This document shows, in pieces, positions 1-9,423 of a DNA stretch of 64,000 bases. Position numbers and translations under genes: made by a program. Source of the stretch: Candidatus Binataceae bacterium (GTDB lineage: Bacteria > Desulfobacterota > Binatia > Binatales > Binataceae); the NCBI GenBank assembly GCA_036495685.1, contig DASXMJ010000129.1, positions 1 to 64,000 on the forward strand, in the 5' to 3' direction. The notes under the pieces were generated by a model. The model was not told the origin of the DNA. It made no database searches and saw only the letters and a list, made by a program, of their open reading frames with translations. Position 1 is the first letter of the stretch. Each line of letters opens with the position of its first letter.

Positions 1-776
1 CAGGAACAGCTGATTTTTGCCGGTGTGTTCGCCCTTGGCGAACCATGTGTAATTAGTTTCCACTTCGGGCCAAAAGTATTTGAAGATGTGATATTGAAAC
101 GCGGTATTCCACACCATTGGCCACCCCAGCCGATCCTCGCCGCCGCTGGGAAAGGTGACTCCCAGCGTGAATTGAACGCTGAAATCACCAAATCCCTTTC
201 CTCCCGCGATGGTGGTGGTAAACAACCCGTGCCCGGCGCTGTTGCCGTCATCGCCGGTCGGGGCGCTGAACCCCATAAAGGCGGTCACGATGTAGTTGCC
301 ATTCTCCTCGTTCGCCGACAGCAGCCGATATTTGAGCAGGAAGGTTTGGTCGCCCCACCCGTCGGTGTCGACAGATTTTTTCTTAGTCGGCAATCGAATG
401 CTGCCGTTGTGCGCGATCCAGGGGGGAATTCCGAGGATCACCTCGGTATTTTGAAAGGGAATGAGTTCCAGTCCCTTGCTGCCGCCGAAGTTGTCGGTCG
501 CTTGTCCATTCTGATTGGCCTGCCAGAACTGATCGTAGCGGAATTCCTGTTCAAGGCGGGGGTCACGGTCACCAGCGGCGTCACCCAGTGCGGCTGCTCC
601 GACGGGATGCGCGTCGCGCGCGCCTGCCAATCGTCTATAAACTGCACGATCATGTCCCCTAGGCCGCCGCTCCCAGAAGCGCTTTGCGCCCGCGCTACGG
701 CCGGCACCAGCGTCAGGAGGACCACTGCGCCCATCACCACCACATTGAACCCGGACCGGCGAAAGAGAATTCTCAT
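1..776 (-). pseudogene. outer-membrane beta-barrel-like secreted protein, frameshifted and cut by the left edge
   Basis: Translation from the ATG at 776 starts with an Arg-rich n-region, a hydrophobic stretch (VVVMGAVVLLTLVPAVA) and an Ala-rich cleavage region ending ARAQ: a clear signal peptide. The frame runs into nonsense after the run of five G at 558-562. Adding one base there restores a continuous protein that reads ...TPRLEQEFRYDQFW... and continues to position 1 with alternating polar/hydrophobic residues typical of barrel strands (for example GIPPWIAHNG, FGDFSVQFTLGV, GWPMVWNTAFQYHIF). The C-terminus is outside the window. It resembles the transporter-like barrels annotated near the phenol-degradation MetA family, but that assignment is tentative. 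The indel lies in a homopolymer, so an assembly error is as likely as a true pseudogene. It diverges from the regulator at 821 with only 44 bp between, suggesting shared control. Confidence 0.6.
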
Positions 777-820
777 GGCGAGAGTGTTATGCCAGTATGA
801 TGGCATTGCTGACAAGTATT

Positions 821-1930
821 ATGGCTGACATCGGAAACCGGATTCGCACCGCACGCACCGCGCGCCAGATGAGCCAGACCGAACTCGCGCGCCGCGCGGC
901 AATCTCGCGGCAGGCCCTGAGCGCGATCGAGTCGGGCGTCTATCAACCGAGTGTCAGCGTCGCGCTCAAGCTCGCACGCGAATTGGGTGACACGGTTGAG
1001 AGTCTGTTCGCGGAATTGCCCTTCGAGCGCATCGATGCGGTAATGGCACGGGGTGCGGAAAGTGCGGTGGGAACCCGGGTTGCGCTCGGCCGGGTCAGGG
1101 GACGCGTAGTCGCGGTTCCGTACTTCGCCGCACCGCGAGCGCTGGCGCCAGCTGCCGGAACCATCGAACGGACGCATGGAAGCCGTGCCGCGGTGGAGAG
1201 CCTTCGCTCGGGGGCGGAAATCAATTCCATGCTGCTGGTCGCCGGCTGTGACCCTGCGGTCTCGATTCTGGCAGATTGGATCGCGCGCCATCACTCTCCG
1301 GTCACCGTGGCAGCGTTCGGACGGGGCAGCCAGCGGGCGCTCGACGCACTCGGCGCCGGTCAGGTCCATGTTGCGGGCGCGCATCTGCGCCATCGTAAAA
1401 CCGGAGAGTACAATCTCGATGCGGCTCGGCGCGCGCTCGGCCGTCAGCGCACGGTACTGGTCAGTTTCGGACGCTGGGAACTGGGGCTCGCGACCGCTCC
1501 TCGTAACCCGCATGCGATTCGAGGCTTCGCCGACCTGGGACGCCGCGGCCTCAAGATCGTCAACCGCGAGCGAGGCTCCGGCGCGCGCAGCGCACTCGAC
1601 GAGGCGATTCACGATTTGGGTCTCGACGCGAAAGCCCTCGTGGGCTACGAAGTTGAAGTTCCGGGTCATCTCGAAGTCGCCGAGGCAATCGCCGCAGGCC
1701 GCGCCGACGCGGGTGTGACGCTGAGGGTCGCCGCGCAGGCCTATGGGCTGGGATTCGTGGCGCATCGCGAAGAACGCTACGATCTGGCAATTCCGGAGCG
1801 CGAGATGTCATCGATCCCGCTGCGCGCAATGATGGAATCGCTCACCTCGGCCCGGTTTGCCCGCGAAGTGGCCACGCTGTGCGGCTACGACACTTCATCG
1901 ATGGGTAAAGTGGTCGCCCAACTCTCCTGA
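821..1930 (+). CDS. XRE-type regulator with C-terminal PBP-like ligand-binding domain
   Basis: 369 residues from the ATG at 821; an in-frame ATG at 797 is possible, and neither has a strong ribosome site. Residues about 5-65 are a Cro/C1-type helix-turn-helix (MSQTELARRAAISRQALSAI). The rest matches the periplasmic-binding-protein-like domain found in regulators related to molybdate sensors (PF12727 type): segments LLVAGCDPAVSILADW, GRRGLKIVNRERGSGAR and AEAIAAGRADAGVTLRVAA are the usual core of that fold. It probably binds DNA through the N-terminus and a small ligand, perhaps an oxyanion, through the C-terminus; the ligand is not deducible. Its divergent neighbour is a membrane-barrel gene, a plausible target. 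Confidence 0.8.
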   Translation: MADIGNRIRTARTARQMSQTELARRAAISRQALSAIESGVYQPSVSVALKLARELGDTVESLFAELPFERIDAVMARGAESAVGTRVALGRVRGRVVAVPYFAAPRALAPAAGTIERTHGSRAAVESLRSGAEINSMLLVAGCDPAVSILADWIARHHSPVTVAAFGRGSQRALDALGAGQVHVAGAHLRHRKTGEYNLDAARRALGRQRTVLVSFGRWELGLATAPRNPHAIRGFADLGRRGLKIVNRERGSGARSALDEAIHDLGLDAKALVGYEVEVPGHLEVAEAIAAGRADAGVTLRVAAQAYGLGFVAHREERYDLAIPEREMSSIPLRAMMESLTSARFAREVATLCGYDTSSMGKVVAQLS

Positions 1931-2255
1931 ATTGGGGGATCTGGCGGATCGCGCGGGTTGCGGCGGCTTCGGTCAAATCATCCGAAGCGAAGTCGGGGGA
2001 GGCCAACACAGCTCAGGTGGGCGAACCCCGTGGCTGGAAAGTTATCGCTCCACCCACCCACCGCGAGGCGGTTAAGTTTCACCAGGCAAGCGAATGGACC
2101 GGCTCGACCGCGGCCCTCCGATTTGTCGCGCGGCCTGCGCGGGATGAGGGAATGTCCGAAACGGGCCGCACGCCGAGAATTTCGTCCGGTGGGAGGAGAA
2201 GAGAGTGGAGGCTTCGCCTTTGCCCCGACCGCTGGGCTACGCTCCAACAACCGCT
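1931..2255. other. intergenic stretch without a convincing gene
   Basis: Several short overlapping open frames exist on both strands but none has a recognisable domain, a ribosome site or consistent composition. I see no hairpin followed by a T run. Confidence 0.5.
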
Positions 2256-2537
2256 ATGCACCTCCTCAAAGTGAGCGTCGCGCATGGCCTGTTAACAAAC
2301 TGCGTAATTTCGGCGTTCCTCTATCTGATCGTGACGATCGCCGGCGGCATCTGGGGCGTCGCCGCAGTCTATTGCTTTTTCAAGATAGAGGTCGCGCTTA
2401 GAGGTCAGGGCGCCGGGCTGGTGGCCGCGGGATTCCTGCCCCTCTTCATGACGCCATGGGCGATACCCGCCGTGTGGGTCGCAATGAGAATTCTGGACGG
2501 CTGGATCGAGGTACTTTCTCCCGCCCGCGATCGCTGA
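2256..2537 (+). CDS. small two-helix membrane protein, unknown function
   Basis: 93 residues from the ATG at 2256; an earlier in-frame start at 2205 would add 17 residues of non-conserved look. Two hydrophobic segments are visible, about residues 10-45 (VISAFLYLIVTIAGGIWGVA) and 53-76 (GLVAAGFLPLFMTPWAIPAV). The composition suggests an inner-membrane protein. It ends 4 bp before the 3' end of the opposing GNAT gene. I do not recognise a family, and a chance frame cannot be excluded, though the two helices with a short charged tail argue for a real gene. Confidence 0.45.
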   Translation: MHLLKVSVAHGLLTNCVISAFLYLIVTIAGGIWGVAAVYCFFKIEVALRGQGAGLVAAGFLPLFMTPWAIPAVWVAMRILDGWIEVLSPARDR

Positions 2538-2541
2538 TCGC

Positions 2542-3246
2542 TTACGCTATCGAAAAATCCAGCGCCACCATCGTCAACCCGAGCCGCCGCGCCACCCGCT
2601 GCGAGCCGATGTTCTCCCATGACGTGCTGTAGAAGGGCGTCGCACCTAGCGCCCGCACCGCACGTCCCCATCCGCCCGCCGCGTTCACCGCGTGCCCCCG
2701 ATGGCGATATTCCGGGCGCGTTTCCACGCCCGCGCAGTGAACCGCGGCGGAAATACGCACGCTGGCGCAAACCGCAACCGCATGCCCATCCTCGACCATC
2801 GCCATAAAAGGTTTGCGGTGCGGTACATCAGGGATCCACTCTTCGAGTCCGCCACGCAGCAGATATGCGTTGCGCTCGCCGATCGCAGTTGGTGCCGCGC
2901 TCCCCGCTGCGTCTTGCGTGAAAATGTAAGCGGGTCCCGCCGAAACAACCTCGACCGGCGCGTGCGAAGAAAGCAGGGTGCGATAACGATGATGATGGAC
3001 CGGCAGCTTCTCCAATTCCTGGCCTCGGGGTTCCTGGCTGGATAGCTCCTCCAGCGTGCGCGCCAGGTTATCTGGAACATCCGCACGAAACCGGCAGATG
3101 ACGTCGTCAGCGGTCCTCATCAGAGTAAACCGCGCCGGCGCACCTCCGTCCCACTGATTTACCTCGACGATGCGCCCACGACTGTCGTGCCGATGGAGCG
3201 TGGCGACGCGACTATTTGCCAAGTCGAGCGGAATTCTCGTGATCAT
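2542..3246 (-). CDS. GNAT-family N-acetyltransferase
   Basis: 234 residues. The C-terminal half shows the acetyl-CoA-binding pattern of the GNAT fold: VETRPEYRHRGHAVNAAGGW corresponds to motif A (V-x-T-x-P-x-x-R-x-x-G), followed by ENIGSQRVARRLGLT, the usual motif B alpha-helix with Asn-x-x-S. The N-terminal about 100 residues are less conserved and may form a second, degenerate GNAT-like domain. The acceptor substrate is unknown. It stands alone on the minus strand, convergent with the small membrane protein and divergent from lysC. Confidence 0.75.
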   Translation of the reverse strand: MITRIPLDLANSRVATLHRHDSRGRIVEVNQWDGGAPARFTLMRTADDVICRFRADVPDNLARTLEELSSQEPRGQELEKLPVHHHRYRTLLSSHAPVEVVSAGPAYIFTQDAAGSAAPTAIGERNAYLLRGGLEEWIPDVPHRKPFMAMVEDGHAVAVCASVRISAAVHCAGVETRPEYRHRGHAVNAAGGWGRAVRALGATPFYSTSWENIGSQRVARRLGLTMVALDFSIA

Positions 3247-3539
3247 GTCCGTTAGTGAATAATGAGCAAGCTTACGCTGCGGGACTCTCGATGCAATTTG
3301 TCCTTCAGGCTTGCGGTGCCTTCCCTTCGGGGGATTCCATGCAGCCCGAGCAGTCCCGGCTCCTCGTTAGCCGCAACGCCGGGGAGGTTCCGGGAGAGGA
3401 TTCGCTTTCCTGCCTGCGGGCGTCTCGAAAACTTTCAACCGTGTGAGCAGGGTCACACCAGGGGCTGGTTTACCTCCTGAAATCTGCTCATAATCAAGGT
3501 TTACTCCAGCGTTTTGGGGCAAATGACCAATTCTTCTCC

Positions 3540-4781
3540 ATGGCCCTGATTGTTCAAAAGTTCGGCGGCACTTCGGTTGGCTCGACCGAACGCATCCGCG
3601 CGGTTGCCGAACGCGTTGCGCAGGCACGCCTGCTCGGCAATCGAATGGTCGTGGTGGTGTCTGCGATGGCGGGTGAGACCAATCGTCTCTTCAAGCTGGC
3701 ATCCGAATTGTGCGAGGCTCCCAGTCCCCGCGAAACCGACGCGCTGGTCGCGACCGGCGAACAGGTCTCCGCAGCGCTCCTGGCGATTCGTCTGCAGGCC
3801 CTACAGGTCCCAGCGATTTCTTTTCTCGCCGATCAATTGCGCATCGCGACCGATTCCAATCACGGGCGCGCTCGCATCAAATCAATCGATCCATCCCGAG
3901 TGGTCAAAGAATTGGATGCCGACCGAGTCGTCGTGGTTGCCGGGTATCAGGGAGTCGATGCGCTGGGAGATATTACTACTCTTGGCCGCGGCGCCTCGGA
4001 TTTGACCGCGGTCGCGCTGGCCGCAGCTTTGAAGGCCGACGCCTGCGAGATCTACACCGACGTTGATGGAGTATACACCGCCGATCCCAATATCTGCCCC
4101 AAGGCGAAAAAGCTCAAACGAATCTCCTACGACGAGATGCTCGAAATGGCCGGCCTCGGTGCCAAAGTGCTCCAGCTCCGCTCGGTCGAGCTGGCGCGGC
4201 GCTACCAGGTGCCGCTGCTGGTCCGGTCCAGCTTTAATGCTTCGGAGGGTACGTGGGTGGGACAAGAGGACCCATCGATGGAAAATCTGCTCGTTTCCGG
4301 GGTGACGCTCGATCAGAATCAGAGCAAAGTCACCCTCACCGGCGTCGAAGATCGCCCGGGTCTCGCGGCCAGAATTTTTGGTCCTATCGCCGCGGCCGAC
4401 ATCGTGGTGGATATGATCATTCAGAACGCCAGCGCGGATGGCCGCACCGACATGACTTTCACCGTCAACCGCGACGATCTGGCCCGCACCCTGGAGTTGG
4501 TGCAGCGCGTCAGCGCCGAGGTCGGCGCGACCGGCGTGCGCCACGAGGACCAGGTTGCGAAAGTATCGATCGTGGGCGTAGGTATGCGAACCCATGCCGG
4601 CGTCGCCGCCCGGATGTTCGAAGTGCTCGCCGGTGAGCGAATCAACATCCAGATGATTGCCACCTCGGAAATCAAGGTATCGGTGGTGGTCGGTTCGAAA
4701 TACGGAGAGCTGGCAATGCGCTCGCTCCACGACGCTTTCGTGGACGGTGCCGACTTCCAGCTGCCCGAGGAGACGGTCTAG
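3540..4781 (+). CDS. lysC: aspartate kinase
   Basis: 413 residues, normal length for the monofunctional class. Phosphorylates aspartate, the first step to lysine, threonine and methionine. The kinase signature KFGGTSVGS is at residues 7-15. The nucleotide and aspartate-binding segment TTLGRGASDLTAVALAAALKA follows near residue 145, and EIYTDVDGVYTADP near 178. Two C-terminal ACT domains (from about 265: SKVTLTGVEDRPGLAARIF, and VSIVGVGMRTHAGVAARMFE) indicate end-product feedback control. The 293 bp upstream hold no gene; I looked for a lysine riboswitch and saw none. It is followed 4 bp later by cimA, so the two are probably co-transcribed. Confidence 0.95.
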   Translation: MALIVQKFGGTSVGSTERIRAVAERVAQARLLGNRMVVVVSAMAGETNRLFKLASELCEAPSPRETDALVATGEQVSAALLAIRLQALQVPAISFLADQLRIATDSNHGRARIKSIDPSRVVKELDADRVVVVAGYQGVDALGDITTLGRGASDLTAVALAAALKADACEIYTDVDGVYTADPNICPKAKKLKRISYDEMLEMAGLGAKVLQLRSVELARRYQVPLLVRSSFNASEGTWVGQEDPSMENLLVSGVTLDQNQSKVTLTGVEDRPGLAARIFGPIAAADIVVDMIIQNASADGRTDMTFTVNRDDLARTLELVQRVSAEVGATGVRHEDQVAKVSIVGVGMRTHAGVAARMFEVLAGERINIQMIATSEIKVSVVVGSKYGELAMRSLHDAFVDGADFQLPEETV

Positions 4782-4785
4782 TCTC

Positions 4786-6462
4786 ATGGCGGTTAGCAAA
4801 CACATTCAGGTCTATGACACGACCTTGCGCGACGGCTGTCAGTCCGAGGATGTCTCCCTCACGACCGCCGACAAGGTCGAAGTCGCCCGGCGTCTCGACG
4901 ACCTCGGCTTTGACTACATCGAGGGTGGCTGGCCAGGTTCCAATGAACGCGATGCCGCCTTCTTTCGCGAGATCCGCAAGGCGCACCTTCGTCACTCGAA
5001 AATTGCCGCCTTCGGTTCAACCCGCCGTGCCAACGTGCGCGCCGCCCAGGACCGCAACCTGCAATTGCTGCTGCGCGCTGAAACTCCGGTTGCGACTGTG
5101 GTCGGCAAGACCTGGGACCTGCATGTGCGCGAGGCGCTTAGAATCTCGGCCGATTCCAACCTCGAAATCCTGAACGATACCATCGCATTCCTAAAAAAAC
5201 GTGTCGGTGAAGTCATTTTCGACGCCGAGCACTTCTTCGATGGCTATTTCTCGAAGCCGGAGTTTGCACTGGCCTGCCTCAAGGCTGTCGACGCAGCCGG
5301 GGCAGACCTGATCTGTCTGTGTGACACTAACGGCGGCCGCCTGCCGCACGAGATCGATGCAGCGGTCAAAGCCGCTCGTGCTGCGGTGAGCTGTCCAATC
5401 GGCATTCACTGCCACAACGATTCCGAGGTCGCGGTTGCCAACACTATCGCGGCGGTCGAGGCGGGTGCGGTTCAGGTGCAGGGCACCATCAACGGCTTCG
5501 GCGAACGCTGCGGCAACGCGAACCTGATTTCCATCATCGCGAACTTGCAGCTCAAACTCGGTTACCAGTGCGTCCCCCCCGCCAAGCTCAAGCAACTTCG
5601 CGAGGTATCGACCCTGGTGTACGAACTGGCCAACGTCACGCCGTTCCAACGTCAGCCGTATGTGGGCCGCAGCGCCTTCGCGCACAAAGCAGGGCTCCAC
5701 GTTTCGGGGATCCAGCGCAACGCACACACTTATGAGCACATCGACCCGCTCGCGGTCGGTAACAATCGCAGGGTCCTGCTCTCGGAACTGGCGGGCCGCG
5801 CCAACATCATTTACAAGGCGCGTGAATTCGGAATCGACATCAGCCCCGACAACGAAAAGATCGCGGTGCTACTCGATGAACTCAAGCGCCTTGAAGGCGA
5901 GGGCTACGTCTACGACGGTGCCGATTCCTCGTTTGAGCTGTTGATGCTGCGTACCCTGGGACTTGCCCGCGAACACTTCAATTTCGTGAGCTTTCGCGTG
6001 TTCGACGATAAATGGCACGAAGACCACGCCCCGTTCAGCGAAGCCGTGGTGGTCATCGAAGGTCCCGACGGAGCGCGCACCCGTACTTCCGCCATTGGCA
6101 ATGGCCCCGTCAACGCGCTGGACTCGGCGCTGCGCAGCGCGCTGATCCCGTACTACCCCAGTCTCGAAACCATGAGCTTGGCCGACTACAAGGTCCGGGT
6201 TCTCGGCACAGGCGCGGGCACCGGTGCGCGGGTGCGCGTGCTGATCGAATCGACCGACGGCAAGCGTCGATGGGGCACCGTGGGGCTGTCGAGCAATGTG
6301 GTCGATGCGAGCTGGCAGGCCCTGGTTGACTCGATCGAGTACAAGCTCCACAAAGATAACGTGAAGCCGCGCAGCAACACTGCCTCCCGGCACAACGGTG
6401 CGAAACCTCGTCCGGGGCGCGTATCCAACACGCCTCGTGACGCCCGCAACGGCCGGGCGTGA
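4786..6462 (+). CDS. cimA: (R)-citramalate synthase
   Basis: 558 residues from the ATG at 4786, right after the lysC stop; the open frame extends upstream into lysC but not as a plausible protein. It has an HMGL-like TIM barrel with DTTLRDGCQSEDVSL at residue 11, GGWPGSNERD, the metal-binding GIHCHND and NGFGERCGN, then a LeuA dimer/regulatory domain (about residues 400-520). The opening DTTLRDG(C/A)Q and the GGWPGSN motif are characteristic of the CimA clade rather than of 2-isopropylmalate synthase. It condenses pyruvate with acetyl-CoA to citramalate, giving 2-oxobutyrate for isoleucine without threonine. The basic tail after residue 525 looks non-conserved. Confidence 0.9.
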   Translation: MAVSKHIQVYDTTLRDGCQSEDVSLTTADKVEVARRLDDLGFDYIEGGWPGSNERDAAFFREIRKAHLRHSKIAAFGSTRRANVRAAQDRNLQLLLRAETPVATVVGKTWDLHVREALRISADSNLEILNDTIAFLKKRVGEVIFDAEHFFDGYFSKPEFALACLKAVDAAGADLICLCDTNGGRLPHEIDAAVKAARAAVSCPIGIHCHNDSEVAVANTIAAVEAGAVQVQGTINGFGERCGNANLISIIANLQLKLGYQCVPPAKLKQLREVSTLVYELANVTPFQRQPYVGRSAFAHKAGLHVSGIQRNAHTYEHIDPLAVGNNRRVLLSELAGRANIIYKAREFGIDISPDNEKIAVLLDELKRLEGEGYVYDGADSSFELLMLRTLGLAREHFNFVSFRVFDDKWHEDHAPFSEAVVVIEGPDGARTRTSAIGNGPVNALDSALRSALIPYYPSLETMSLADYKVRVLGTGAGTGARVRVLIESTDGKRRWGTVGLSSNVVDASWQALVDSIEYKLHKDNVKPRSNTASRHNGAKPRPGRVSNTPRDARNGRA

Positions 6463-6489
6463 GATTTTAGGGGCCACAGAGGATCGGGC

Positions 6490-7206
6490 ATGGGTTTTTT
6501 CGAGCGCATGCGCGAAGACGTCCAAACGGTCTTTCACAATGATCCGGCTGCTCGGACCACGCTGGAAGTCATCCTGGCCTATCCCGGGGTTCATGCCATA
6601 TGGCTGCATCGCTTTGCGCACTGGTTGTGGAACCACCGTCTGAAGCTCGTTGCGCGGATGGTGAGCGAAGTAGCGCGCTTCTTCACCGGGATCGAAATTC
6701 ATCCCGGAGCGACTATCGGCCGCCGCTTGTTCATTGACCACGGGATGGGAGTGGTGATGGGCGAAACCACTGAGATCGGCGACGACGTGCTTATCTACCA
6801 GGGCGTGACCCTCGGCGGCACCAGCCTGAAAAAGGAAAAGCGGCATCCCACGATCGAAGACCACGTGATGGTGAGCGCCGGCGCGTCGGTTATCGGTCCG
6901 GTGCGAATCGGGCGCGGCAGCCGCATCGGCGCGGGCGCGGTTGTGGTGTCGTCGGCGCCCCCGTATTCAACCATCGTCGGCATACCCGGCAAGGTCATAG
7001 AGGGTGAAAGTGCGCGCCAGGACGTGGCGGAACTGGAGCACGGCCACCTGCCCGACCCGGTCGCTCGCGCGATCAACAACCTGGTCGAAAAGATGAACCG
7101 CCTGGGCGTGCGGATGGAAGAGATCGAAGAGCGTCAGGACTGCGTCGAAGACAAAGTCAACGAGCATCATCCCCCCGATCGTACCGCCGCGATCGCCAAA
7201 CGCTAG
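6490..7206 (+). CDS. cysE: serine O-acetyltransferase
   Basis: 238 residues of the short (EpsC-like) serine acetyltransferase class. The N-terminal helix [22 protein letters not shown] is followed by hexapeptide-repeat beta-helix turns: [46 protein letters not shown] and [20 protein letters not shown]. The catalytic His of IDHGMG and the GETTEIG segment are present. It acetylates serine with acetyl-CoA for cysteine synthesis. It lies 27 bp after cimA and probably shares its transcript. The C-terminal about 60 residues (coiled, with HxxD and ERQDCVEDK) are charged and may serve association with O-acetylserine sulfhydrylase. Confidence 0.92.
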   Translation: MGFFERMREDVQTVFHNDPAARTTLEVILAYPGVHAIWLHRFAHWLWNHRLKLVARMVSEVARFFTGIEIHPGATIGRRLFIDHGMGVVMGETTEIGDDVLIYQGVTLGGTSLKKEKRHPTIEDHVMVSAGASVIGPVRIGRGSRIGAGAVVVSSAPPYSTIVGIPGKVIEGESARQDVAELEHGHLPDPVARAINNLVEKMNRLGVRMEEIEERQDCVEDKVNEHHPPDRTAAIAKR

Positions 7207-7414
7207 GCGCAGATTTCCCAGCGTAATCGAATCGCTCATGCCACCGCGCTTCGCGGGAGGGTGGGTCCTCGAAGCTCGCGTACGTCGCCAACGACATAAC
7301 CTGGCGCGCGCCTTCAGTGGGATGAAGATGCCTGCCGAGCACGGTTGCAGCGTCGGTTGACCCGCAATCGCGCCTGGCTTATTTAACGAATAGGTTAATT
7401 AAGAGGAGTTGCCC

Positions 7415-8053
7415 ATGATCACAATCAGCGCCTTCAAGTGGGTTCCGCCATTCGCACAGGGTGTGGTCCGTGACCTGCGCGTCCGCTGGGCGCTGGAGGA
7501 AGCCGGCCTCTCGTACCAGACTCGGCTTATCGACCCTGCGGTTCAGGCATCGCCGGACTATCGGGCATGCCAGCCGTTCGGGCAAGTGCCAATGTTCGAA
7601 GAGGACGGCCTCGTTCTCTTCGAGTCAGGTTCGATTTTGCTCCACATCGCCGAGCGGACCGAAGCGCTCCTTCCCCAGAACCAGAAGGAGAGGGCGCGCG
7701 CCGTCTGCTGGGTGTTCGCCGCCCTCAACTCCATCGAGCCATTCGTCCAGCAGCTCGCCGAAATTGACCTGTTCTGGCCCGGTCAGGAATGGGCGAAGCT
7801 CCACCGCCCCGATGTAGTGAACGCAACCCAGCGGCGCCTCTCGGAGCTGGCCACCTGGCTGGGCAATCGGGAATATCTCGAGGGCCGCTTCACGGTCGGT
7901 GACCTCTTGATGACGACCGTGCTGCGCATCCTGCGCCACACCGATCTCATGGAGTCCGCACCACGGTTGAAAGCCTTCCAGGCCCGCGGCGAAGCACGCC
8001 CGGCCTTCCAGCGCGCACTCCGCGCGCAGATGACCGACTTCGACCAGCGCTAG
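7415..8053 (+). CDS. glutathione S-transferase family protein
   Basis: 212 residues from the ATG at 7415, chosen because AGAGGAG-like sequence (7402-7408) sits 6 nt upstream; a TTG two codons earlier is less likely. The N-terminal thioredoxin-like domain carries VPMFEEDGLVLFESGSILLHIAE, the cis-Pro and Glu-Ser glutathione-binding pattern. The C-terminal domain is all-helical and contains the usual FTVGDLLMTTVLRIL (N-capping box analogue). The N-terminus (SAFKWVPPFAQGVVRDLRVR) lacks an obvious catalytic Ser/Cys in the standard position, though Ser and Tyr are nearby. Substrate unknown. The presence of gshB in the window is consistent with glutathione use. Confidence 0.8.
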   Translation: MITISAFKWVPPFAQGVVRDLRVRWALEEAGLSYQTRLIDPAVQASPDYRACQPFGQVPMFEEDGLVLFESGSILLHIAERTEALLPQNQKERARAVCWVFAALNSIEPFVQQLAEIDLFWPGQEWAKLHRPDVVNATQRRLSELATWLGNREYLEGRFTVGDLLMTTVLRILRHTDLMESAPRLKAFQARGEARPAFQRALRAQMTDFDQR

Positions 8054-8156
8054 TGCGTGACCGGAGCTTTGAGAGGATTTAGAGTCTTTCTGCTAGCCCA
8101 TTTCCGGTCAGCGGCAAAGCGTCGAAGGTCGGTGGAGCCGCACCTGAGAGGGCGAG

Positions 8157-9146
8157 GTGCCTGGAACGGTAATGTCGCACGAGTTTGATCGAGGTGACGC
8201 TCCGCGCGCCCCTTCCGTCGGTGACATTCGCGCGGCTGCGAAGCGGATCGCTCCCTACATTCGTCGGACGCCGACGATTTTTATCGGGCCGGTTCGCGAT
8301 CGCCACAACCTAGGAAGTGCCCTGTGCCTGAAACTCGAATGCCTCCAGGTTGTGGGGTCGTTCAAGCCGCGCGGCGCGTTGAACAAACTTTCTTCACTGC
8401 CCGACCGAACCTCGATTCGAGGTTTGATTACGGCCTCCGGAGGAAATCACGGCCTGGGTGTCGCGTACGCCGCCTACGTCGCGCGTCTGCCGGCCACGAT
8501 CTATCTGCCGACCACGACGCCGGCCGCCAAGATTGAGAAACTCAGGGAATGGAACGCGCGCACCATTTTGGAGGGCGACTCCTGGGATGACAGCAATCGG
8601 ATCGCGCTGGCTGCGGCACGGAGCGAGGGCCTCACTTACATCCACGCCTTTGCCGATCCAATGGTGATCGCGGGTCAGGGTACGGTAGGTCTCGAGGTCC
8701 TTGAAGACGCTCCCGAAACCGATACCTTGGTGATCGCGATCGGAGGGGGAGGGCTCATTTCCGGCACCGCGATCGCAGCCCGGTCACTCAGACCAGACAT
8801 CCGTATCATCGGCGTCGAACCCGAGGGCGCGCCCACGCTGTACCGTAGTCTTCGGGTCGGCCGCATCGTCGAACTGGATAGAATCACGACCGCCGCCGGG
8901 ACTCTCGGCGCCCGCGCCACCGAGCAGTTGAACTTCGATCTCGTTCGAGAACACGTCGCCGAAGTAGTGCTGGTCTCGGATGACGAGATGCGGGAGGCGG
9001 CACGCTGGCTATGGTTTGAATTTGGGGTCGCGGCAGAGCTAAGCGGCTCGGCCGCGGTGGCCGCACTTCTGGCGGGCCGCTATCGCGCCCACAGTGGCGA
9101 AAGGGTTTGTGCCTTGGTCTGCGGCGCGGGCACCGACGGCATTTAA
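8157..9146 (+). CDS. PLP-dependent threonine/serine dehydratase-like enzyme
   Basis: 329 residues from a GTG at 8157; an ATG at 8172 (MSHEFDRG) is an alternative start. Fold-type II PLP enzyme: KLECLQVVGSFKPRGALNKL holds the Schiff-base lysine, TASGGNHGLGVAYAA the substrate loop, IGGGGLISGTA the phosphate-binding glycine loop, and VCGAGTDG the C-terminal Ser/Cys-Gly region. It lacks the ACT domains of biosynthetic IlvA, so it is closer to catabolic threonine dehydratase, serine dehydratase or racemases. With CimA supplying 2-oxobutyrate in this genome, a degradative or racemase role is plausible. It is single, between two unrelated genes. Confidence 0.82.
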   Translation: MPGTVMSHEFDRGDAPRAPSVGDIRAAAKRIAPYIRRTPTIFIGPVRDRHNLGSALCLKLECLQVVGSFKPRGALNKLSSLPDRTSIRGLITASGGNHGLGVAYAAYVARLPATIYLPTTTPAAKIEKLREWNARTILEGDSWDDSNRIALAAARSEGLTYIHAFADPMVIAGQGTVGLEVLEDAPETDTLVIAIGGGGLISGTAIAARSLRPDIRIIGVEPEGAPTLYRSLRVGRIVELDRITTAAGTLGARATEQLNFDLVREHVAEVVLVSDDEMREAARWLWFEFGVAAELSGSAAVAALLAGRYRAHSGERVCALVCGAGTDGI

Positions 9147-9423
9147 CAGAGCAACCTTCAGGCAAGAAGGAAGGCGCGCTTCAAATCCGCTCTCGCGAAG
9201 GCAAATTGCCGCGCGCTTTGGCGTATCAGCGCGATGGATCATCCGGATTTTTTGCTTCACCAGAATGGTTGGCGGCTGCAAGCTGTGACTCTTGGCTCTT
9301 CGCGCGGTTCAACCTTCTTCTTAAGGTGACTCCTCGTTGGGTCATAGTTCCCCTTTCCGGTCCGCGAGGCAGTCAGGGTTAGTCCGGATTACTGCGGTTC
9401 TTCTGAGTTTCTCCGAGTAACCA

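Noticed and set aside
3247-3539. possible lysine riboswitch ahead of lysC
   Set aside because: None of the conserved core segments of the lysine riboswitch could be found; the leader shows no ordered stems.
3882-4805. 307-codon open frame antisense to lysC
   Set aside because: Runs opposite the full aspartate kinase motifs; His- and Asp-rich composition typical of antisense frames.
5869-6864. 331-codon open frame antisense to cimA and cysE
   Set aside because: Spans two convincing genes on the plus strand and has no recognisable motif.
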